This document shows positions 37,121 to 48,524 of a stretch of 64,000 nucleotides of DNA, piece after piece. The stretch spans positions 682,001 to 746,000 of the forward strand of contig JACGCM010001664.1 of assembly GCA_014058105.1 (NCBI GenBank). The letters are read 5' to 3'. Both the position numbers and the translations under genes were made by a program. The stretch's first letter is position 1. Each line of letters opens with the position of its first letter. The notes under the pieces are model-generated. The model saw only the letters and a program-made list of their open reading frames with translations. It did not search any database and was not told the origin of the DNA. The stretch is from Kingdonia uniflora. Taxonomy: Eukaryota > Streptophyta > Magnoliopsida > Ranunculales > Circaeasteraceae.

Positions 37121-40100
37121 TGATCGTATTTCGGAAAAAACTTGGGAACTGCCAACTTATTTGCGAGTTCGATTAATTTTTAGGAGTATGCTTTCGTTTG
37201 ACAACTCGCCAAGGTTGTTACCAAATAACTTACCATACTCGCGGATTGAATAATTGTCTAGTGCGAATTTAGCACCTCTCCGTTGCTTTAGATCCTATTT
37301 CATAAAAGAAGGGTTTCCCGCAACTCGTATGAGAGGTTGGACATTTTAAAGAGTTCAACTTCGTCCGAGAACACGCTAAGATAGTTACTAAATGAATTGA
37401 ACAACTCTAAGTTTCAATTTAAGACCAGTACGGATTTTGAAACTCCCTGAAGCATTAGATCGCATTTTTGAGAAACTTATTTAAAGAAAACATCTTTGCA
37501 AGTTCTGATCATTTCAATGATTTTCTTTTCGCATGGCAACATGCGAGGGTAGATTCAAAATAACAAGCTATACACCCAAGTTGAATTATTGTCCAGTACA
37601 AATTTTGCAATTCTCTGTTGCTTTAGATCCTATTTTTGACAAGCAGGGCTTCCGACAACTCGTTTGAGAGATTAGACGCTTTTAAATATTTCTTTCTGTG
37701 AAAAAAAAAAGCTATAATAGTTACAAAATGAATCGCAATAATCCTGGTTTCAATTATTGACCAGTACAGATTTTAAAACATAGTAAAGCTTTAGATCGCA
37801 TTTCTAAAAAACTTAGCTACTGGCAATTCATTTGCGAGTTTAGATCATAATGAAGTGTTTCTTTATGTCTGACAACACACTATGGTAATTTCAAATTAAT
37901 TCGCCATACTCCCGTATTGAATTATTGACCGGTATAGATTTTGCACCTCTCTCAAGCTTTAGATCCCATTTCTAAGAATAAGGGCTTCCGACAACTTGTT
38001 TGAGTGGTTGGATGCATTAAAAAGTTTATTTCCGTCCATGAACACGCTAGGATAGTTATAAAATGAATAACTATACTCGAGGTTTCAATTATTGAACAGT
38101 ACAAATTTTAAAATTCTCCACAGCTTTAGATCGCATTTCTATAAACTTGACTACCGGTAAGTCATTTTCGAGTTTGGATTATTTTTAAGGGCTTCATTTC
38201 ATCTGAAAAGATGCTAGGGTAGTTTCCAAATAACTCGTAATAATCCTAGCTTAAATTATTGATCGTCACGGATTTCGCACGTCTCCGTTGCTTTTGATCC
38301 TAATTATAAGAATCTTGGCTTTTAGCAATTCGTTTGAGATGTTGGATGTTTTTAAATGATTATTTTAGTCTAAGAATATGCTAGGTTAGTTACAAAATGA
38401 ATCACAATACTCCCGGCTTCAATTACTAAACGGTACCGATTTCATAACTTTAAAACGCTTCAGATTGCATTTTAGAGAAACTTGGCTACCGACAACTCCT
38501 TTGCGAGTTTAGATCATTTTTAGGAGTTTCTTTTCGAACCACAACACGCTAGATTTGTTATAAAAAAACTCTCCGTACTCTTGGATTGAATTGTAGAACT
38601 AAATGAATTATGCACCTCTCCGTTGATTTATATCCTATTTCATTTAAGTAGGGCTTCCGACAACTCGTTTGAGAGGTTGGACATTTTGAAGACTTTCTTT
38701 CCCTCTAAAAATAAGATATAATAGTTTCGAAATGAATTGAAGATCTTCAGGCTTCAATTATTATCAGGTACGGATTTGCCAACTCTCTGAACCTTTTGAT
38801 CGTATTTCGAAAAAAACTTGGCAACTGCAAACTTATTTGCGAGTTCGATTCATTTTTAGGAGTACGCTTTCGTCGAACAACACGCCAGGGTTGTTACCTA
38901 ATAACTTGCCATACTCACGGATTGAATTATTGTCAATTGCGGATTTCGCACTTCTCCGTTGCTTTAGATCCCATTTCATAAAAGAAGGGCTTCCGGCAAC
39001 TCGTTTGAGAGGTTGGTCTTTTTTAAGAGTTTAACTTTGTCCAAGAACATGCTAAGATAGTTACTAAATAAATTGAAAAACTCTGGGTTTCAATTTTTGA
39101 CCAGTACGGATTTTGAAACTCCCTGATACATTATATCACATTTTTTTAAAACTTGTTTAAAGAAATCACCTTTGCAAGTTTTGTTCATTTCAATGAGTTT
39201 CTCTTCCTATGGCAACATGCGAGGATAGTTTGAAAATAACTTTCCATACATCCAGATTGAATTATTGTCCAGTACAGATTTTGATATTCTCCGTTGCTTT
39301 AAATCCCATTTTTGAGAAGCAGGGCTTCCGACAACTCGTTTGTGAGATTAGACGCGTTTAAAAGTTTCTTTCTGAGAAAAAACACGCTATGATAGTTACA
39401 AAATGAATCGCAATACTCCTGGTTGCAGTTATTAACCAGTACGGATTTTAAAACTCACTAAAGCTTTAAATCGTATTTCTAAAAAACTTAGCTACTGGAA
39501 ACTCATTTGCGAGTTTAGATCATAATGAAGTACTTCTTTATGTCTGAAAATGCACTATGGTAGTTTCAAAATAACTCGCCATACTCCCGAATTGAATTAT
39601 TGACCGATATGGATTTCGCTCCTCTCTGATGATTTAGATCCCATTTCCGAGAACAAGGCTTTTCGACAACTTGTTTGAGTGGTTGGATGCATTAAAAAGT
39701 TTATTTCTGTTTACGAACACGCTAGGATAGTTATATAATGAATAACTATACTCCAGGTTTTAATTATTGAACAGTACAGATTTTAAAATTCTCCACAGCT
39801 TTAGATCGCATTTCTAAAAAACTTGACTACCAGTAAGTCATTTTTGAGCTTAGATTATTTTTAAGAGTATCTTTTCATCTGAAAACATGTTAGGGTAGTT
39901 TTAAAATAGCTAGCAATAATGTCAGATTAAATTATTGATCATTACGGATTTCGCGCGTCTTCGTTGCTTTTGATCCCATTTATGAGAATCTTGGCTTTCG
40001 GCAATTCATTTAAGATATTGGATATTTTTATATGTTTTTATTGGAGGTTTTTATATGTCTATTTCAGTCTAAGAAAACGCTAGCTTAGTTACAAAATGAA

Positions 40101-40964
40101 TCGCAATACTCCCGACTTCAATTACTCAACGGTACGGATTTTGTAACATTCAAAAGCTTTAGATTTCATTTCAGAGAGACTTGGCTACTGACAACTCCTT
40201 TGCGTGTTTGGATCATTTTTAGGGGTTTCTTTTCATACCACAATACGCCAGAGTTGTTACAAAAAAACTCACCATACTCTGGGATTAAATTGTAGAACTA
40301 AATGAATTATGCACCTCTCCGTTGATTTATATCCTATTTCATTGAAGTAGGGCTTCCGACAACACGTTTGAGAGGTTGGACATTTTTAAGACTTTCTTGC
40401 CCTTAAAAAATATGCTATGTAAATTCCGAAATGCATCGAAGATCTCCTGGCTTCAATTATTGTATGGTACTGATTTTGCAACTTTCCAAATCATTTGATC
40501 GTATTTCAAAAAAAACATGGCAACTGCCAACTTATTTGCGAGTTCGATTCATTTTTAAGAGTATGCTTTCGTCTGACAACACGCCAAGGTTGTTACCAAA
40601 TACCTCGCCATACTCGCGGATTGAATTATTGTCCAGTAGGGATTTCGCACCTCTCCGTTGCTTTATATCCCATTTCATAAAAGAAGGGCTTCCGGTAACT
40701 CGTACGAGAGGTTAGACTTTTTTAGGAGTTTAACTTTATCCGTAAACAAGCTAAGATAGTTACTAAATGAATTGCAAAACTCTGTGTTTCAATTATTGAC
40801 CAGTACGGATTTTAAAATTCCCTGAAGCATTAGATCGCATTTTTGAGAAACTTGCTTAAAGAATACATCTTTGCAAGTTTTGATCATTTCAATGAGTTTC
40901 TTTTTGTATGGCAACATGCGAGGGTAGTTTCAAAATAATTTTCCATATACCCAGATTGAATTAT

Positions 40965-42210
40965 TGTCCAGTACTGATTTTGCAATTCTCCGTTGCTTTA
41001 GATCCCATTTTTGAGATGCAAGGCTTCCGGCAACTCGTTTGAGAGATTAGCTGCTTTTAAAAGTGTGTTTCTGTGAAAAAATATGCTATGATATTTACAA
41101 AATGAATGGCAATACTCATGGTTTCAATTATTAACCAGTACTGATTTCAAAACTCACTAAAGCTTTAGATCATATTTCTAAAAAAATAGCTACTGGCAAC
41201 TCATTTGGGAGTTTAGATCATAATGAAGTGTTTCTTTATGTCTGAAAGCACACTTTGGTAGTTTTAAAATAACTCGCCATACTCCCGTATTGAATTATTG
41301 ACTGGTACGGATTTCGCACTTCTCTGATACTTTAGATCCCATTTCCGAGAACAAGGGTTTCCGACAATTTGTTTGAGTGGTTGGATGCGTTAAAAAGTTT
41401 ATTTCCGTTCACGAATACGCTAGGATAGTTATAAAATAAATTTCTATACTCCAGGTTTCAATTATTGAACAGTACGGATTTAAATTTTTTACAGCTTTAG
41501 ATTGCATTTCTAAAAAACTTGACTACCGGTAAGTCATTTTCGAGTTTGGATCATTTTTAAGAGTTTCTTCTCATCTAAAAACATGTTAAGGTAGTTTCCA
41601 AATAACTCGCAATAATCCCAGATAAAATTATTGATCGTTACAGATTTCGCACGTCTCCGTTGCTTTTGATCCCATTTATGAGAATCTTGGCTTTCGGCAA
41701 TTCGTTTGAGATGTTGGATGTTTTTATATGTTTATTTCAGTCTAAGAACATGATAGGTTATTAACAAAATGAATCGCAATACTCCCGGCTTCAATTACTA
41801 AATGGTACGGATTTCGCAACTTTCAAAAGCTTTAGATTGCATTTTAGAGAAACTTGGCTACCGACAACTCCTTTGCGAGTTTGGATCATTTTTAGGAGTT
41901 TCGTTCCGAACCACAACGCGCTAGATTTGTTACAAAAAAACTCGCCATACTCTTGGATTGAATTGTAGAACTAAATGAATTCCGAACCACAACGCGCTAG
42001 ATTTGTTACAAAAAAACTCGCCATACTCTTGGATTGATTTATATCCTATTTCATTGAAGTAGGGCTTCTGGCAACTCGTTTGAGAGGATGGGCATTTTTA
42101 AGACTTTCTTTCCCTTCAAAAAAAAGATATGATAGTTTCGAAATGAATTGAAGATCTCCAGGCTTCAATTATTGTCAGGTACGGATTTTGCAACTCTCCG
42201 AACCTTTTGA
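40965..42210 (+). repeat. Near-identical satellite segment, copy 2 (partner at 35915-37120)
   Basis: This is the partner of copy 1. It differs mainly by a local 39-bp net gain at 41904-42037, so that rearrangement came after the copying. Confidence 0.75.
41904..42037 (+). repeat. 58-bp local duplication inside one satellite monomer
   Basis: 41904-41961 is repeated exactly at 41980-42037. The second copy joins the downstream sequence at ggattga|tttatatcc, replacing the expected gaattatgcacctctccgttga. Short shared bases at both joins suggest template switching. Confidence 0.8.
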
Positions 42211-45200
42211 TCGTATTTCGGAACAAACTTGGCAACTGCAAACTTAATTGCGAGTTCCATTAATTTTTTGGAGTATGCTTTAGTCTGACAACACGCCAGG
42301 GTTGTTACAAAATAACTTGCCATACCCACGGATTAAATTATTGTCCAGTGCGGATTTCGTACCTCTCCGTTGCTTTAGATCCCATTTCATAAAAGAAGGG
42401 TTTCCGGTAATTCGTATGAGAGGTTGGACTTTTTTAAGAGTTTAACATCGTTTGAAAACACGTTAAGATAGTCACTAAATGAATTGCAAAACTCTGGGTT
42501 TCAATTTTTGACCAGTACGGATTTCGAAACTCCCTGAAGCATTAGATCGCATTTTTGTGAAACTTGTTTAAAGAAAACATCTTTGCAAGTTTTGATCATT
42601 TCAATGAGTTTCTTTTCGTATGGCAACATGCAAGGGTAGTCTCAAAATAACTTGCCATACACCCAGATTAAATTATTGTCTAGTACAGATTTTGCAATTC
42701 TCCGTTGCTTTAGATCCCATTTTTGAGAAGCAGGGCTTCCGGCATCTCGTTTGAGAGATTAGACGCTTTTAAAAGTTTCTTTCTGAGAAAAAACACACTA
42801 TGATAGTTTCAAAATGAATCACAATACTCCTGGTTTCAATTATTGACCAATGCAGATTTCAAAACTCACTAAAGCTTTAGATCCTATTTCTAAAATACTT
42901 AGCTACTGGCAACTCATTTTCGAGTTTAGATCATAAAGAAGTATTTCTTTATGTCCGAAAACACACAATGGTAGTTTCAAAATAACTGGCCATAGTCCCA
43001 AATTGAATTATTGACCGGTACAAATTTCGCACCTCTCTGATACTTTAGATCCTTTTTTCGAGAATAAGGGTTTCCGACAACTTGTTTGAGTGGTTGGATG
43101 TATTAAAAAGTTTACTTTCATTTACGAACACGCTAGGATAGTTATAACATGAATAACTATACTCTAGGTTTCAATTACTGAACAGTACAGATTTTAAAAT
43201 TCTCCACAGCTTTAGATCGCATTTCTAAAAACTTGACTACCTGTAAGTCATTTTCTAGTTTGGATCATTTTTAAGAGTTTCTTTTCACCTGAAAACATGC
43301 TAGGGTATTTTTCAAATACCTCGCAATAATCCCAGATTGAATTATTGATCGTTACGGATTTCGTACCTCTCCGTTGCTTTTTATCCCATTTATGAGAATT
43401 TTTTCTTTCGGCAATTCGTTTGAGATATTGGATGTTTTTATATTTCAATTTCAGTAAAAGAACACGCCAGGTTAGTTACAAAATGAATTGCAATACTCCC
43501 AGTTTCAATTACTAAATGGTACAGATTTCGTAACTTTCAAAAGCTTTAGATTGTATTTTAGAGAAACTTGGCTACCGACAACTCCTTTGTGAGTTTGGAT
43601 AATTTTTAGGAGTTTTTTTCTTACCACAACACGCTAGAGTTGTTACAAAAAAACTTGCCATACTCTTGAATTGAATTATAGAACTGAATGAATTATGCAT
43701 CTCTCCGTTGAGTTATATCCTATTTTATTGAAGTAGGGCTTCCGACAACCCGTTTGAGAGGTTGGACATTTTAAAAACTTTCTTTCCCTTCAAAAATAAG
43801 CTATGATAGTTTCGAAATGAATCGAAAATCTTCAGGCTTCAATTATTCTCAGGTACGGATTTTGCAACTCTCTTAACTTTTTGATCGTATTTCATAAAAA
43901 CTTGGCAACTACCAACTTATTTGCGAGTTCGATTCATTTTCATGAGTATGCTTTCGTCTGACAACACGCCAGGGTTGTTACCAAATAACTTGCCATACTC
44001 ACGGATTGAATTATTGTCCAGTGTGGATTTCGCACCACTCCGTTGCTTTAGATCCCATTTCATAAAAGAAGGGCTTCCGGCAACTCGTATGAGAGGTTGA
44101 ACTTTTTTAAGAGTTTAACTTTGTCCGAGAACACGCTAAGATTGTTACTAAATGAATTGCAAAACTCTGGGTTTCAATTTTTGACCAGTACGGATTTTAA
44201 AACTCCCTGAAGCATTAAATCGCATTTTTGAGATACTTGTTTAAAGAAAACATCTTTGCAAGTTTTGATCATTTTAATGAGTTTCTTTTCGTATGGCATC
44301 ATGCGAGGGTAGTTTCAAAATAACTTTCCATACACCCAGATTGTATTAGTGTCCAGTACAGATTTTGCAACTCTCCGTTGCTTTACATCCTAATTTTGAG
44401 AATCAGGGCTTCCGACAACTCGTTTGAGAGATTATACGCTTTTAAAATTTTCTTTTTGTTCAAGAACACGCTATGATAGTTTCAAAATGAATAGAAATAC
44501 TCCTGGCTTCAATTATTGACAAGTACGGATTTCGGATCTCTCTAAAGCTATTAATCATATTTCTTAAAAACTTAGTTATTGGCAACTCATTTGCGAATTT
44601 GGATCATAATGAAGTGTTTCTTTTTGACTGACACCACACTATGGTAGTTTTAATGTAACTCGTCATACTCCCGGATTGAATTATTGACCGGTACGGATTT
44701 CGTAACACTCTAATGCTTTAGATCACATTTCCAAGAACAACGGCTTCCAAAAACTTGTTTGAGTGGTTGGATGCATTTAAAAGTTTATTTCGGTTCACGA
44801 ACACGCTGGGATAGTTATAAAATGAATAACTATACTCCTGGTTTCAATTATTGAACAGTACGGATTTAAAAATTCTCCAAAGCTTTAGATCGCATTTCTA
44901 AAAAACTTGACTACCGGTAAGTCATTTTCGAGTTGGGATCATTTTTAAGAGTTTCTTTTCACCTGACAACATACTAGGGTAGTTTCCAAATAGCTCACAA
45001 TAATCCCAGATTAAATTATTGAACGTTACGGATTTCGCACCTCTTCGTTGCTTTTGATCCTATTTATGAGAATCTTGGCTTTCGGCAATTCGTTTGAGAT
45101 GTTGGATGTTTTTAAATATTTATTTCAGTCTAAGAACACGCTAGGTTAGTTACAAAACAAATCACAATACTCTCGGCTTTAATTATTAAATGGTACGAAT

Positions 45201-48200
45201 AGCTCCTTTGTGAGTTTGGGTCATTTTTAGGAGTTTCTTTTCGTACCACATAATGCTAGAGTTGTTTCAAAAAAACTCGCCATACCCTTGGATTAAATTA
45301 TAGAACTGAATGAATTATGCACCTATCCGTTGATTTATATACTATTTCTTGGAAGTAGGACATCCTGCCACTCGTTTGAGAGGTTGGACATTTTTAAGAC
45401 TTTTTTCCCTTCAAAAATATGCTAGGATAGTTTCGAAATGATTCGAAGATCTCCTGGCTTCAATTATTGTCTGGTACAGATTTCGCAACTCACCAAACCT
45501 TTTGATCGTATTTCGGAAAAAACTTGGCAACTGCCAACTTATTTGCGGGTTCGATACATTTTTAGGAGTATTCTTTCATCTGGCAACACGCCAGGGCTGT
45601 TACCAAATAGCTTGCCATACTCACGGATTGAATTATTGTCCCGTGCGGATTTCGCACCACTCCATTGCTTTAGATCACATTTCATTTAAAAAGTACTTCC
45701 GGCAACTCGTATGAGAGGTTGGACTTTTTAAAGAGTTTACCTTCGTCTGAGAACACGCTAAGATAGATACTAAATGAATTACAAAACTCTGGGCTTCAAT
45801 TATTGACCAGTACGGATTTCAAAACTCTCTGAATCAATAGATCGCATTTTTGAGAAACATGCATTAAGAAAACATATTTGCAAGTTTTGATAATTTCAAT
45901 GAGTTTCTTTTCGTATGACCACATGTGAGGGTAGTTTCAAAATAACTTGCCGTACTCCCAGATTGAATTATTGTTCAGTACATATTTCGTAACTCTACGT
46001 TGCTTTAGATCCCATTTTTGAGAACAGGGCATCCGACAACTCGTTTGAGAAATTAGACGCTTTAAAAATTTCTTTCTGTGCAAGAATACGCTATAATAGT
46101 TATAAAATGAATCGCAATACTCCTGGCTTCAATTATTGACCAGTACGGATTTCGGATCTCTCTAAAGCTATTAATCATATTTCTTAAAAACTTAGCTATT
46201 TGCAACTCATTTACGAATTTGGATCATAATGAAGTGTTTCTTTTTGACTGACACCACACTATGGTAGTTTTAATGTAACTCGTCATGCTCCCGGATTGAA
46301 TTATTGACCGGTACGGATTTTGTAACACTCTAATGCTTTAGATCACATTTCCGAGAACATGCTAGGGCAGCTTCAAAATTACTTGCCATACTCCCAGATT
46401 GAATTATTGTCCAGTACGGATTTTGCAACTCTCCGTTGCTTTTGATCACAATTTTGAGAAGCAGGGCTTCCGGCAACTCGTTTGAGATATTATACACTTT
46501 TAAAAGGATTTTCCCGTGCAATAACACCCTATGATAGTTACAAAATGAATCGCAATAATCTTGGTTTAAATTTTTGACCAGTGCGGATTTTACAAATCTT
46601 TAAAGCTTTAGATCGCATTTCTAAAAAACTAAGCTACTGGCAACTCATTTGCGATTTTGGAAAATAATGAAGTATTTATTTTAGTCTGACAACACACTAG
46701 GGTAGTTTCAAAATAAATTGTCATACTCCCAGATTGAATTATTGTTCGATACGGATTTTATAACTGTCTGTTGCTTTAGATCCCATTTCTGAGAAACAGG
46801 CTACTGACAACTCCATTGAGTGGTTGGATGCTTTTAAAAGTTTATTTCCATTTGAGAGCACGCAAGGATAGTTACTAAATTAATAACAATACTCCATGTT
46901 TTAATTATTGATCAGTACGGATTTCGAAACTCTCCAAAGCTTTAGATTGCATTTCTGAAAAACTTGACTACCGATATGTCATTTTTGAGTTTGGATCATT
47001 TTTAAGAGTTTCTTTTAATCTGACAACCTACTAGGATAGTTTCCAAATAGCTCGTAATAATCTCAGATTGAATTATTGACCGTTACTGATTTCGCACCTC
47101 TCCGTAGCTTTTGATCCCATTTCTGAGAGTCTTAACTTACGGCAATTTATTAGAGTGGTTGGATGTTTTTTAAAGTTTATTTCAGTCTAAAAACACACTA
47201 GGATAGTTACAAAACAAATCGTAATACTCCTGGTTTTAATTAATAAACTGTACGGATTTCCAAACTTTCTAAAGCTTTAGATTATATTTTGGAAAAACTT
47301 TTTGGCCGTTAACTCCTTTGCAAGTTTGGATAATTTTAAGAGTTTCTTTTCGTACCCCAACACGCTAGGGTTGTAGCCAAAAAACTCGCCATACTCTAGG
47401 ATGAAATTAAATAACGGAATGAATTTTTCACCTCTCCGTTGATTTATATCTAATTTTTTTAAAGCAGGGCTTTCGGCAACTTGTTTGAGAGGTTTGACAT
47501 TTTTAAGAGTTTCTTTCCCTTCGAGAATATGCTAGGATAGTTCCGAAATGAATCGAAGATCTCCTGGCTTCAATTATTTTATGGTACGGATTCTGCAACT
47601 CTCTAAACCTTTTGATCGTATTTCGGACAAAAGTTGGCAACCACAAAATCATTTGCGAGTTCAGATCATTTTTAGGAGTTTGTTATAGTTTGACAACACG
47701 CTTGGGTTGTTACGAAATAACTTTCCATACTCACAGATTTAATTATTGTCCAGTAAGGATTTCGCACCTCTCCGTTGCTTTAGATCCCATTTTTAAAGGA
47801 AGGGCTTCCGTCAACTCGTATGTAAGGTTGGACATTTATAAGAGTTTAACTTTGTCCAAGAATATGCTAAGATAATTGCTAAATGAATGGCAAAACTCTG
47901 GGTTTCAATTATTGACCAGTACGGATTTCAAACCTCTCTAAAGCTTTAGATCGCATATTTGAGAAACTTGCCTAAAGACAACATCTTTGCAAGTTTTGAT
48001 CATTTCAAAGAGTTTCTTTTCATCTGACAACATTCTAGGGCAGTTTCAAAATAGCTTGCCATACTACTGGATTAAATTATTGTCCATTACGGATTTTGTA
48101 ACTCTCCGTTTCTTTAGATCCTATTTTTGAGAATAATGGCATCCGGCAACTCGTTTGAACGACTGGACGCTTTTAAAAGTTTTAATCCATGCAAGTATAC

Positions 48201-48484
48201 ACTATGAAAGTCCCAAAATGAATCACATTACTCCAGGTTTCAATTATTGACCAGTACGGATTTTAAAACTCTCTAAAGCTTTAGATCGTGTTTCTAAAAA
48301 ACCTAGCTACTGGCAACTCATTTTCTAGTTTGGATCATAATGAAGTATTTTTTTATGTTTGACAACATACTAGGGTAGTTTCAAAATAACTCGCCATACT
48401 CCCAGATTGAATAATTGTCCGGTACGGGTTTCGCAACTCTCTGTTGCTTTAGATCTCATTTCCGAGAACCAGGGCATCCGACAA

Positions 48485-48524
48485 CTCGTTTGAGTGGTTG
48501 GATGCTCGTTTGAGTGGTTGGATG
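48485..48524 (+). repeat. Exact 20-bp tandem duplication in a satellite monomer
   Basis: ctcgtttgagtggttggatg occurs twice in direct succession (48485-48504 and 48505-48524); other monomers carry one copy. Confidence 0.85.
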
